Shown here: piece after piece, positions 15,979-23,781 of the stretch | How positions within the stretch are numbered: the first letter of the stretch is position 1 | Layout: the number at the start of each line of letters is the position of its first letter | Assembly: GCF_037892605.1 (NCBI RefSeq) | Contig: NZ_JBBKTU010000001.1 | Coordinates: forward strand, 3,038,001 to 3,102,000 | From: Lacibacter sp. H407 | GTDB lineage: Bacteria > Bacteroidota > Bacteroidia > Chitinophagales > Chitinophagaceae | Direction of reading: 5' to 3' | DNA: 64,000 nucleotides | Program-made: the position numbers and the translations under genes | Notes under the pieces: generated by a model | What the model was told of the DNA's origin: nothing | Seen by the model: the letters and a program-made list of their open reading frames with translations, nothing else | Database searches by the model: none

Positions 15979-17718
15979 TTAGGATTGTAAAGCCTGGCCG
16001 GGAATCGCTGACAGCAATTGACGGGTATAATCTGATTTGGGGTTGAAATAAACTTCTTCAGATGTACCCATTTCTTCGATCTGACCTCTATTCATAACAA
16101 TAATTCGGTCGCAGATATAACGCACCACCGAAAGATCATGCGAAATAAAGATGGACGTGAAGTTGAATTCCTGCTTCAGATCGTTGAGCAGGTTCAGCAC
16201 CTGCGCCTGTACACTTACGTCCAATGCCGAAACTGATTCATCCCAAACTATAAACGATGGATGCAAGGCCAATGCTCTTGCAATAACGATCCGCTGGCGT
16301 TGCCCGCCGCTGAACTCATGGGGGTATCGGTTGAAGTGATCGGTAGTTAGATTTACTTTCTCCAGAAGCTCCATCACTTTTTCTTTCGCTTTCTTTTGGG
16401 AGGGTTGAAGTTGATGCACCAGCATTGGTTCTGCAATGGCATCACCGATGCTGATACGTGGATTCAAAGACGAATATGGATCCTGGAAAACGATCTGCAA
16501 GTCTTTGCGTTGTTGTTTGAATACAGCAGAAGATTTGCTGAGGATGTTTTCACCATTCAGTAAAATGCTGCCCGATGTTGCATCAACCAAGCGAAGCAAT
16601 GCTCTGCCGAGTGTTGTTTTGCCGCAACCGCTTTCGCCAACAAGTCCCAGCGTTTCACCATTGTACACATCAAAACTTACATTGTTCACTGCTTTAATGT
16701 AAGAAGAGGATTTGCCAAACAGTTTCTTCTGTTCCGGAAACCAAACGTTCAGGTTTTGAATTTGAAGAAGGGGAGTTTGGGAATTAGGAATTAAGGTTTT
16801 GGGCTTTTCACTCTCCACTTTCGGCTCATGACTACCGGCTATACTTTCCACTTTCAATTTTCCATTTCCCACTTCCATAAAATCACTCACCACCGGCAAA
16901 CGTTTTCCTTTTGGATGAAGTGCAGGCCGGCAAGCAAGTAAAGCTTTTGTGTAAGGATGTTGCGGGTTATTGAAAATATCTCTTACAGAGCCTTGCTCAA
17001 CAATTTGTCCTTTGTACATCACCACAATTTTATCAGCAATATCATGCACCACACCAAGATCATGGGTAATAAACAACACACCCATGCCGGTTTCCTGCTG
17101 CAATTCTTTTATGAGTTGAAGGATGGTATTTTGCACCGTTACATCCAATGCCGTAGTTGGTTCATCCGCAATTAAGAGTGATGGATTACAACTCATGGCC
17201 ATAGCGATCATCACCCGTTGCTTTTGTCCACCACTTAATTGATGCGGATAACGGCTAAGCATAGCCGCCGGGTTGGGTAACTTTACTTTTTCAAATAATT
17301 GAAGTGTTCGTTTGGCCGCTTCTTCTTTATTTACTTTTTGATGCAATTGAATAGCTTCCATCACTTGCATGCCGCAAGTAAAAACAGGATTGAGTGAACT
17401 CATTGGTTCCTGGAAGATCATGGCAATTTCATTACCACGAATATGTTGCATTTCCTTTGCGGAAGCGTTGAGCAGATCAATAGTAGTTCCGTCTTTTCTG
17501 GTGAAATGAATGCTTCCATTGGGATAAGAAGCAGGAGGTTGCGGTATCAATTTCAAAGCAGACAATGCAGTAACAGATTTGCCTGAACCGCTTTCGCCCA
17601 CTACTGCAACCGTTTCTCCTTTGCCAACACCAAATGAAATACAATGTATGGCCTTAACAAAACCCTCCTCTGTTTTGAAGTTTACTTCAAGATCTTTTAT
17701 TTGAAGCAGATCCATCAT
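15979..17718 (-). CDS. Peptide-type ABC transporter, two fused ATPase domains
   Basis: 579-residue protein fusing DppD-like and DppF-like ATPases (as in GsiA/YejF). Domain 1 (about 1-265) has Walker A GESGSGKS, signature LSGGQKQR and Walker B LLIADEPTTALD. Domain 2 (about 318-575) has GESGCGKT, FSGGQRQR and IVWDESVSALD, where the usual DEPVSALD is changed from Pro to Ser. Each has the oligopeptide-type C-terminal extension with HPYTKALL-like sequence. The likely role is energising uptake of di- or oligopeptides at the inner membrane; no permease or binding protein gene is adjacent. The linker (about 280-316) is a low-complexity insert encoded by heptanucleotide repeats. Overlaps the AMP nucleosidase gene by 4 nt. 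Confidence 0.9.
   Translation of the reverse strand: MMDLLQIKDLEVNFKTEEGFVKAIHCISFGVGKGETVAVVGESGSGKSVTALSALKLIPQPPASYPNGSIHFTRKDGTTIDLLNASAKEMQHIRGNEIAMIFQEPMSSLNPVFTCGMQVMEAIQLHQKVNKEEAAKRTLQLFEKVKLPNPAAMLSRYPHQLSGGQKQRVMIAMAMSCNPSLLIADEPTTALDVTVQNTILQLIKELQQETGMGVLFITHDLGVVHDIADKIVVMYKGQIVEQGSVRDIFNNPQHPYTKALLACRPALHPKGKRLPVVSDFMEVGNGKLKVESIAGSHEPKVESEKPKTLIPNSQTPLLQIQNLNVWFPEQKKLFGKSSSYIKAVNNVSFDVYNGETLGLVGESGCGKTTLGRALLRLVDATSGSILLNGENILSKSSAVFKQQRKDLQIVFQDPYSSLNPRISIGDAIAEPMLVHQLQPSQKKAKEKVMELLEKVNLTTDHFNRYPHEFSGGQRQRIVIARALALHPSFIVWDESVSALDVSVQAQVLNLLNDLKQEFNFTSIFISHDLSVVRYICDRIIVMNRGQIEEMGTSEEVYFNPKSDYTRQLLSAIPGQALQS
16771..16877. repeat. Heptanucleotide-periodic repeat inside ABC coding sequence
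   Basis: On the coding (minus) strand the segment reads as successive 7-mers such as GGAAGTG, GGAAATG, GAAAATT, GAAAGTG, GAAAGTA and later AATTCCT, AATTCCC. It encodes the Lys/Glu/Val/Ser-rich linker between the two ATPase domains and keeps the frame open. This looks like non-coding repeat DNA captured in a permissive linker. Confidence 0.5.
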
Positions 17719-18494
17719 TGTTCTTCAAAACGAAGATGTTTAACGGTGTTGCCGTTGTTGATCAATTGTTTCAATGAATCAATGCCGATCTTAATATGAT
17801 TTTCAACAAAGTGTGAGGTTACTTTTTTATCGCTTTCTTCAGTTTTTACACCTTCAGGTGTCATGGGGCTATCACTTACCAGTAACAGAGCACCGGTAGG
17901 AATATGGTTGAAAAAACCAACTGTAAAAATGGTCGCTGTTTCCATATCAATTGCCATCACACGAATCTTTTCGAGGTATGCCTTAAATTCTATATCATGC
18001 TCCCATACACGACGGTTGGTTGTGTAAACGGTTCCGGTCCAGTAATCACTATCATAATCACGGATGGTGGTTGATACTGCCTTCTGCAAAGCGAATGAAG
18101 GTAAAGCCGGCACTTCAGATGGGAAATAATCCTTGCTGGTACCTTCGCCTCTTACAGCGGCGATGGGGAGAATGAGATCGCCAATTTTGTTTTTATGTTT
18201 TAGTCCGCCGCATTTGCCCAGGAATAAAACGGCTTTTGGTTGAATGGCCGATAGCAGATCCATTACTGTTGCAGCAGTGGCACTTCCCATTCCAAAGTTG
18301 ATGATCGTTATTCCTTCTGCAGTTGCACATTGCATGGGTTTGTCTTTTCCAACAACTTCAACATTGTTCCACTCTGCAAACATGTTTACATAATTGCTGA
18401 AGTTGGTGAGTAGTATATACTTACCAAACTCATCCAGTTTTTTCCCCGTGTAGCGTGGCAGCCAGTTCTTAACGATGTCTTCTTTTGTTTTCAT
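17715..18494 (-). CDS. amn: AMP nucleosidase
   Basis: 259-residue cytosolic enzyme of the purine nucleoside phosphorylase/uridine phosphorylase fold that hydrolyses AMP to adenine and ribose 5-phosphate. This is the short form lacking the large N-terminal domain of E. coli Amn. Typical segments are FLGKCGGLK (phosphate/ribose region), GEGTSKDYFP and VMAIDMETATIF with the ribose-binding Glu. Its stop overlaps the ATG of the downstream ABC gene by 4 nt, so they are translationally coupled, although a functional link is not obvious. Confidence 0.9.
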   Translation of the reverse strand: MKTKEDIVKNWLPRYTGKKLDEFGKYILLTNFSNYVNMFAEWNNVEVVGKDKPMQCATAEGITIINFGMGSATAATVMDLLSAIQPKAVLFLGKCGGLKHKNKIGDLILPIAAVRGEGTSKDYFPSEVPALPSFALQKAVSTTIRDYDSDYWTGTVYTTNRRVWEHDIEFKAYLEKIRVMAIDMETATIFTVGFFNHIPTGALLLVSDSPMTPEGVKTEESDKKVTSHFVENHIKIGIDSLKQLINNGNTVKHLRFEEQ

Positions 18495-18529
18495 CTTTTT
18501 TACAATTAAATTCTGCTAAATTAATCATT

Positions 18530-18537
18530 TACTTTTG
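18530..18537 (+). promoter_or_regulatory. Promoter -7 box of the HsdR-N gene
   Basis: TACTTTTG, a perfect TAnnTTTG box, ends 4 nt before ATG 18542. A leaderless transcript is likely. Confidence 0.55.
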
Positions 18538-18541
18538 AGCA

Positions 18542-18988
18542 ATGATAAAAGTTGATTTTCCTGCGCCTTCATTTCGAATTAAAGAGGAGAATGGTAAGGA
18601 AGTGATTTTTGATGACCTGCGTAAGCAATGGGTACGATTGACTCCTGAAGAATGGGTTCGGCAGAATTTTCTTCAATACTTGTTGCAGGAGAAAAAGTAC
18701 CCGGCCGCTTTCATTGGTATCGAAAAAGAAATTGCATTGGGTGAATTAAAAAAACGGTTCGATATGCTGATCTATGATCGTGATCACCAACCATGGATGA
18801 TGATCGAGTGTAAAGCAATGGATGTGGAGCTGACGGAAAAAGTGTTAGAACAAATCATCCGGTATAATATGTCTGTGCCCGTTCCTTATCTGGTGATCAG
18901 TAATGGTTCATACAGCTATGCATGGACGAAACAGGAAAGCAAACTCTTCAGCATTAAGGAACTGCCTGTTTTTCCTTCATCATACTAA
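18542..18988 (+). CDS. Solitary HsdR N-terminal-like nuclease-fold protein
   Basis: 148-residue protein matching the type I restriction enzyme R protein N-terminal domain (HSDR_N_2). A PD-(D/E)XK-like active site is visible: D74 in KKRFDMLIYD and E89-C-K91 in MMIECKAM, with a conserved Gln in the following helix (VLEQIIRYN). There are no helicase motifs and no HsdM or HsdS genes nearby, so this is not a restriction system by itself. Free-standing copies are common in Bacteroidota and are uncharacterised. Divergent from the AMP nucleosidase gene. Confidence 0.82.
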   Translation: MIKVDFPAPSFRIKEENGKEVIFDDLRKQWVRLTPEEWVRQNFLQYLLQEKKYPAAFIGIEKEIALGELKKRFDMLIYDRDHQPWMMIECKAMDVELTEKVLEQIIRYNMSVPVPYLVISNGSYSYAWTKQESKLFSIKELPVFPSSY

Positions 18989-19042
18989 AAGCTGGGCAAA
19001 TTATTTACATATAAATTGCCAGAATTAATACTAGACCGTCAA

Positions 19043-19079
19043 CAGTTTTTGTTTCGATCATGTGATCAAATAAAAACTG
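19043..19079. terminator. Long near-perfect palindrome between convergent genes
   Basis: CAGTTTTTGTTTCGATCA pairs with TGATCAAATAAAAACTG with one mismatch and a one-base bulge. It lies between the convergent HsdR-N and DoxX genes and has T-rich and A-rich outer arms, so it could terminate from both directions. Confidence 0.6.
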
Positions 19080-19114
19080 CAGCACCTTTAAATGGATAGA
19101 TCAATGAATTTTAA

Positions 19115-19522
19115 TCAATCACTTTCTTCAAGGTGCAATTTCTGATGATGTGCACCGGATGCGATCAGTAGTGCAAACCCAACGATGGCGGTATCTTTCA
19201 ACACATTCATCCATGCAAATTGCCGCATCTCTTTGGCACCTGCATTCATTGAATTTGGTAAATGAACGGTGAGGATCAAGATCACCAGCATTGCAGCGAG
19301 TAAATAGCCTGTAAGCTTTACAAACTTGTTGAAGAGAAACGAAATGCCGGCAAGAATGAATGCCCCGCCTACGATATAGACCCAAAGAATTCCGCCGGGC
19401 AAAAAGTCCGGAACATACACAAGTAAATCGTAAGGATTTTTGAAATGAAAAATCCCGAAAGCGATCAAAACAACCGACAGCAAATAGATTGCTAATCGGG
19501 CAACGATGTGGTACTGTTTCAT
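19115..19522 (-). CDS. DoxX-family membrane protein
   Basis: 135-residue inner-membrane protein with four predicted helices (about residues 8-27, 45-65, 69-88 and 107-126). The helix spacing and the GIFHFKNPYDLLVYVPDFLP region after helix 1 match the DoxX/DoxX-like group, whose members are poorly characterised and sometimes work with oxidoreductases in redox stress. Nothing adjacent indicates a partner. The 322 bp upstream of its start are non-coding. Confidence 0.78.
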   Translation of the reverse strand: MKQYHIVARLAIYLLSVVLIAFGIFHFKNPYDLLVYVPDFLPGGILWVYIVGGAFILAGISFLFNKFVKLTGYLLAAMLVILILTVHLPNSMNAGAKEMRQFAWMNVLKDTAIVGFALLIASGAHHQKLHLEESD

Positions 19523-19844
19523 AACAGAAGTTTTTATTGAGTGAAGAAGGTTTGCCTGTCTGATTCATCGTCAATCCTCATCATCTGCAGTTACACAAGT
19601 GCTGTATGAAACCGTTTCTACCAGTAATTTAAGCAATTATTTCAGGAATAAAAAATGGAATTATTATGGACAAGCAGAGTGGGGCATTCTTGCAGGAAGA
19701 ATAATTAGTGCAATGACTTATTTTCGGCATTTAGTTTTAAAAACAAAAAGCAGCATTGTTTCAAATCAATAGTGAGCCTGTATAAATAAATAACCGTAAC
19801 GATCTTCTATATACTCAGTATTTGTAATGAGCCTTATTAATTTC
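19523..19844. other. 322-bp intergenic stretch without recognisable gene
   Basis: AT-rich DNA upstream of the DoxX gene and downstream of the sorting-domain gene. I found only very short open frames, no tRNA-like fold, no clear hairpin terminator and no good TAnnTTTG promoter. Confidence 0.5.
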
Positions 19845-20993
19845 TTATTTTCGTATCAGAATTTGTTTCGAGTGTCGTTGATTGTTAGATGACGCCTGAA
19901 AAACAAAGAGACCTTCCGGTAATTTTTCGGTTGAGATCAGCATTTTATTGCCGACATGCTGGTTAATAAAAGTGCCGACAGTTTTCCCAGACGTATGATA
20001 AACAATGCAACGTTCAATTGGGTAAGGACTCCAGAGTTCAAGTGTTTTTGATCCTGGTTGGATGCTTACTGTTAACTCATTTTGATTCAGAAAGTGTGTA
20101 ACACGGTCGATAGCAGAATAATGATGTTTGCCATCGGTGTCAATTTGTTTGAGTCTGTAAAAATTTACATGCTCAAGTGGTTTTTTATCAATAAAGTTGA
20201 ATGAATGAATGGCATTGTTATTTTTCACCGCAGAAACACTGTCAATGGTTATCCAGCTTCGCTGATCGGACGATCGTTCAATATAAAATGTTGTATTGCC
20301 GGCTTCATCTTTTACATCCCAACTTAACAAACTTGTAGTACCCTTTTTTACAACTTTAAAATTGTGAATTGCCATTGGTAATATGATGTGTTGGTAATAA
20401 ACAGTAATTCTTACGTTGTCAACATCAGCCGATAAAAACAAACCAGCCAAACCACTTTTCAATTCAGCAGAAAATGCAAAGCCGAAATTTTCACCGTTTA
20501 TATCTGCCGATGTCCAGGATGTTCCCCATAGATCGGATGAGCTCCCGTATGTGATTGTTTGGTCAGAACCCGTCCAGTTTGTTGATGTATTTGCTTTATT
20601 GTTGCCAACAATGCCGCCATTTTTTACAAGCATTACAGAGTGGTCACGAACAGATGCTCCTAACAAACCAAGTCCGCTGGCCTTTCGCTCAAGCCTTACT
20701 TCAATACCGCAAATTGTTACAGCAGCCGGAATGGACATATCAAAATCGTCCAACATCATAAAGTTTGAATGAACTGTAGCAAGAACTCCTAAGAGAAACC
20801 CTGCAGAAGCATGTGTATTATTGGAAGAGTAAACATGTGTTGCGTTATCCCAATCAAAGCTGCCGGTAGAATTGTTATTGATTACGGAAGCGGGATTTTT
20901 TACATCTGAAACATCACATTGAGTTTTGCCGGTATTGTGTAATAGAAGAGAGGTTAGCAGAAGCAACACAAACGGTTTGCAATTGGTTTTCAT
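19845..20993 (-). CDS. Secreted protein with type IX sorting domain
   Basis: 382-residue exported protein. A signal peptide (about 1-24, ending GKTQC) is followed by a beta-rich region (about 25-190) with a single-domain lectin- or adhesin-like look but no family I can name, a possible Fn3-like region (about 195-290), and a C-terminal type A sorting domain (about 300-382) with the typical VYHTSGKTV, LPEGLFVFQ and KQILIRK elements. This tail directs export through the outer membrane by the type IX secretion system and then is cleaved. Probable role is surface attachment or binding; inferred only from architecture. Confidence 0.75.
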   Translation of the reverse strand: MKTNCKPFVLLLLTSLLLHNTGKTQCDVSDVKNPASVINNNSTGSFDWDNATHVYSSNNTHASAGFLLGVLATVHSNFMMLDDFDMSIPAAVTICGIEVRLERKASGLGLLGASVRDHSVMLVKNGGIVGNNKANTSTNWTGSDQTITYGSSSDLWGTSWTSADINGENFGFAFSAELKSGLAGLFLSADVDNVRITVYYQHIILPMAIHNFKVVKKGTTSLLSWDVKDEAGNTTFYIERSSDQRSWITIDSVSAVKNNNAIHSFNFIDKKPLEHVNFYRLKQIDTDGKHHYSAIDRVTHFLNQNELTVSIQPGSKTLELWSPYPIERCIVYHTSGKTVGTFINQHVGNKMLISTEKLPEGLFVFQASSNNQRHSKQILIRK

Positions 20994-21187
20994 GGTTGGG
21001 TGTTTAGGATATTGGATAAAAATAGCAAAGGCCTCTAAGAAAATTAGTAAGTAATATTTGCTATTTCTAACATATGAGCTATCAAAACCGGAAAATATAC
21101 AGAAACCCTTAGTGATGCTCTAAAATACCCTGACGATAATGAGATGTGAAAATCATATTGACAAAACCGCACCTTACTACAATAGCG

Positions 21188-21463
21188 TCAAGAGGATACA
21201 GCCTCAGTTTGGAGCCAGTTAAATACCGATTTTTCGCTGTTGATGTTAACGGGGAGATGATTGATCAGAAGGTCTTCCAGTTTTTGCCCATCTTCAATTG
21301 TAAATGAGTCAGATAATGCAGCTATAGAGTTAATGATGAACAATACCTGGTTACCGTTCCAGCGGTCGAATAATCTGCGTGTTGGCGATCCTGTAAAAAG
21401 TAAACTTCGGTCTTCAATGGCCCACTTGTAATAGCCTTTGAGATCTTCTTTTGAAAATTGCAT
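21188..21463 (-). CDS. Small conserved-looking protein of unknown function
   Basis: With ATG 21463 the product is 91 residues (MQFSKEDLKGYYKWAIED start). The longer frame begins at 21580 but its first 39 residues are basic and look like translated leader DNA. No signal peptide or membrane helix is visible. The composition is that of a soluble, mixed alpha/beta protein. I do not recognise a family. It sits 81 nt downstream of the position opposite the LuxC-like gene start region and shares its strand. Confidence 0.55.
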   Translation of the reverse strand: MQFSKEDLKGYYKWAIEDRSLLFTGSPTRRLFDRWNGNQVLFIINSIAALSDSFTIEDGQKLEDLLINHLPVNINSEKSVFNWLQTEAVSS

Positions 21464-21660
21464 AAATAAAAATTTTGTCGGAAGCGGGTTGCAGAAAGTA
21501 GAGAGAAGGTAAGAAATGGTTTTAGTTTTCCGTTCTGCGAACTGTTTGCGATGAACTGAAAGGTAGTCTATTAAGCCCACATAGCGAAATACAAACGCAT
21601 CTGCATAAAAACATCCATCGATTGATGGGTGTAAAATTTATGCAAGAATAGAATAAACAG

Positions 21661-22656
21661 TTACAAACTCAACAGAAATTGCATTACATCAACACCATCT
21701 GCATAATCCATCAATGAAGGTTGTTGTGCCTGGCCAAATGCTAAACCATCAAGTCCAACAATAGCTTGTACTTTTTCGTTTCCTGCCAGTGCAGCTTTCA
21801 CATCGTCTGCATGTTGGTAGTAGCTGTAATGCAAACTGCCGATCGGTGAAAAAAGACCATCGCTTTCGATCAATACAATGCAGTCGTTGGTCATGTAATA
21901 AATATTATTCATCAGGTACACGGCCAATTGATAATCGTAATTGTTACGGTATTTATGATGATCGAACATCCAGCTGTATTTCCGTAATGCATTCAGCAAT
22001 GGCACAAAATCATATTGCTGTGGTACATACAGCTTGGTGATATTGCGGCAACCCAATCCAAAGTAGAGCATGATGTCATCAGCCAATAACGAAAGCTCTG
22101 CTTCTGTTTCCTTACCGGTTATTATACCAACAGATGTACGGTTTTTCCTGATCACAGAAGGATAGCGGCCAAAATAAAAATCGAAATAACGGGAACTGTT
22201 GTCGCTGCCAGTTGCAATATAGGCATCGCAATCTTTGAGTGATGATTCAAAGCGAACATGCTCTGCCACAGCGGGATTCCATTCCGTCATTTTATCAACC
22301 AGATGTTTCAACAATACTTCATCTTTCGATGAAAGTTTGCACACCTGTTTATGTCCGCTGATAAACACACATAGAAAATCATGAAATCCAACCAATGGAA
22401 TATTGCCTGCCATTACAATGCCAACCGTTTTTGGTTGAATGTTATCATCCAGCCTGTAATGAGCGATCCATTTGTCAAGTGCATCTTTCTGCAGAAAATT
22501 TTCAACAATGGATGTTGCTGACAGGTTTACAAATGCCGGCGTGAACCAATGGTTCTGTTGCTCCGCCCGGGTACAAGCCATTTCCCATTCAGGCGGTTGT
22601 GCAGAAATATATTGTGCGAGTTGCTGTAAAATTTCCTGCCTTTGTTGTAAATTCAT
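21661..22656 (-). CDS. LuxC-like acyl-CoA reductase
   Basis: 331-residue protein of the acyl-CoA reductase LuxC family (aldehyde dehydrogenase-like fold) that would reduce an acyl-CoA or acyl thioester to the aldehyde with NADPH. VGIVMAGNIPLVGFHDFL forms the nucleotide-binding region, and the predicted catalytic Cys is in GLGCRNITKLYVP. It is shorter than Vibrio LuxC (about 480 residues), as is usual in Bacteroidota. No luciferase or LuxD/E genes are present, so bioluminescence is excluded; a role in lipid or aldehyde metabolism is likely. Divergent from a ferredoxin gene across 67 bp. Confidence 0.82.
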   Translation of the reverse strand: MNLQQRQEILQQLAQYISAQPPEWEMACTRAEQQNHWFTPAFVNLSATSIVENFLQKDALDKWIAHYRLDDNIQPKTVGIVMAGNIPLVGFHDFLCVFISGHKQVCKLSSKDEVLLKHLVDKMTEWNPAVAEHVRFESSLKDCDAYIATGSDNSSRYFDFYFGRYPSVIRKNRTSVGIITGKETEAELSLLADDIMLYFGLGCRNITKLYVPQQYDFVPLLNALRKYSWMFDHHKYRNNYDYQLAVYLMNNIYYMTNDCIVLIESDGLFSPIGSLHYSYYQHADDVKAALAGNEKVQAIVGLDGLAFGQAQQPSLMDYADGVDVMQFLLSL

Positions 22657-22670
22657 TCAACTGTTTAGTT

Positions 22671-22678
22671 TACATTTG
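22671..22678 (+). promoter_or_regulatory. Probable promoter -7 box of the ferredoxin gene
   Basis: TACATTTG matches TAnnTTTG and lies 45 nt before the ferredoxin ATG; a TTTG at 22641-22644 is somewhat too far upstream for an ideal -33 box. Confidence 0.4.
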
Positions 22679-22723
22679 AAACGCAAAAGTAAATCAAACT
22701 AACCCTAAAAAATTTCAAACTCT

Positions 22724-23071
22724 ATGGCAATAAAAATTACAGAAGAATGTATCAATTGCGGGGCTTGTGAACCAGAGTGTCCCAACAACGCAATTTACGA
22801 AGGCGGAGTAGAATGGGCGATAGCTGACGGTACAACGGTAAAAGGCTCTTACACATTAATTGATGGTTCGGTTGTTGATGCAGCCACCAAAAATGCGCCG
22901 GTAAGTATGGATACGTATTACATCACACCGAATAAATGTACTGAGTGCCAGGGCTTTCATGAAGAACCACAATGTGCATCTGTTTGTCCGGTTGATTGTT
23001 GCGTACCGGATGAGATGTATGTAGAAACGGTAGAAGACCTGTTGGCTCGTAAAGATCGACTGCATATTTAA
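22724..23071 (+). CDS. 2[4Fe-4S] ferredoxin, long-insert type
   Basis: 115-residue cytosolic electron carrier. The first cluster motif is C9-x2-C12-x2-C15-x3-C19-P; the second is CTECQGFHEEPQCASVCPVDCC, with the longer spacing between its second and third Cys found in Allochromatium-type ferredoxins. An insert of about 45 residues lies between the motifs. The divergent position next to a LuxC-like reductase is suggestive of shared redox metabolism but not proof. A terminator follows. Confidence 0.92.
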   Translation: MAIKITEECINCGACEPECPNNAIYEGGVEWAIADGTTVKGSYTLIDGSVVDAATKNAPVSMDTYYITPNKCTECQGFHEEPQCASVCPVDCCVPDEMYVETVEDLLARKDRLHI

Positions 23072-23142
23072 GTTTCTCTCAGATGGATGAGTTCCCGTAA
23101 GAACGATTCCGGAATACGGCGGGTGATATTTCCCGTTAAAAA

Positions 23143-23178
23143 AAGGTGAAGGCTTGAAAACCTTCACCTTGCTTTTTA
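23143..23178 (+). terminator. Terminator after the ferredoxin gene
   Basis: Perfect 10-bp stem AAGGTGAAGG (23143-23152) / CCTTCACCTT (23161-23170), 8-nt loop, then GCTTTTT. Confidence 0.85.
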
Positions 23179-23190
23179 TATCTTGCACGC

Positions 23191-23679
23191 ATGAAGAATT
23201 TAATGATCCTTGTGTTGGGAATGAGTTTGGTTGTTTCCTGTAATTTGGTGTTGAAGAAACCAGCCGAACCGGAAGTGAAGGTGGAAACTGAACAGTGGTT
23301 ACAGGAAATGGTTGAAACAGATAAAGCTTTTTCAGCCGCAAGTGAAAAGAACGGTATGAAAAAAGCGTTCCTTGAATACATAGCCGATGATGCCGTGTTA
23401 CTGCGGCCAGGCTTTTTACCAATTGTTGAAGGTGATGTGATCAGGTTTCTCAATGCGCAGGAAGACACTTCATTTACTATGACATGGGAGCCAAAAGGAG
23501 CTGATATTTCATCATCTGGAGATATGGGGTTTACTTACGGCGTTTATAAAGTGGCCACGGCAGATACAACAATACAGGGAACTTACCTGAACGTATGGCG
23601 GAAACAAGAAGATGGTACCTGGAAATTTGTAGTAGATACGGGAAACCAGGGGATCAGTATTGATGCAGAAACAATGTAG
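23191..23679 (+). CDS. SnoaL/DUF4440-like lipoprotein
   Basis: 162-residue envelope lipoprotein. Signal sequence with lipobox LVVSC places the lipidated Cys at residue 17. The rest (about 40-155) resembles the NTF2-like DUF4440/SnoaL fold: ETDKAFSAASEKNGMKKAFLEYIADDAVLLRPG at the start and TYLNVWRKQEDGTWKFVVDTGN at the end are characteristic. Function in exported form unknown. The ATG at 23191 follows a truncated promoter box TATCTTGC (23179-23186) after 4 nt. Confidence 0.75.
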   Translation: MKNLMILVLGMSLVVSCNLVLKKPAEPEVKVETEQWLQEMVETDKAFSAASEKNGMKKAFLEYIADDAVLLRPGFLPIVEGDVIRFLNAQEDTSFTMTWEPKGADISSSGDMGFTYGVYKVATADTTIQGTYLNVWRKQEDGTWKFVVDTGNQGISIDAETM

Positions 23680-23781
23680 CACTGAATGTAAGCTGGCAGG
23701 ATTCTTGAATAAAACGATGTTCAGTTATCAAACAAAAAGCTATTCTCTAAAAGTCGACAGCGAAATAAAACCATCCAGTTG

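Noticed and set aside
18542-18988. Type I restriction-modification system
   Set aside because: Only the HsdR N-terminal-like fold is present; no helicase motifs, methyltransferase or specificity subunit nearby.
19128-19574. 148-codon minus-strand frame overlapping the DoxX gene
   Set aside because: The alternative frame encodes four membrane helices typical of DoxX; this one is basic, Cys/Arg-rich and without any family pattern.
21661-23071. LuxC-like gene as part of a bioluminescence operon
   Set aside because: No LuxA/B, LuxD or LuxE homologue in the window; LuxC-family reductases are widespread in Bacteroidota without luminescence.
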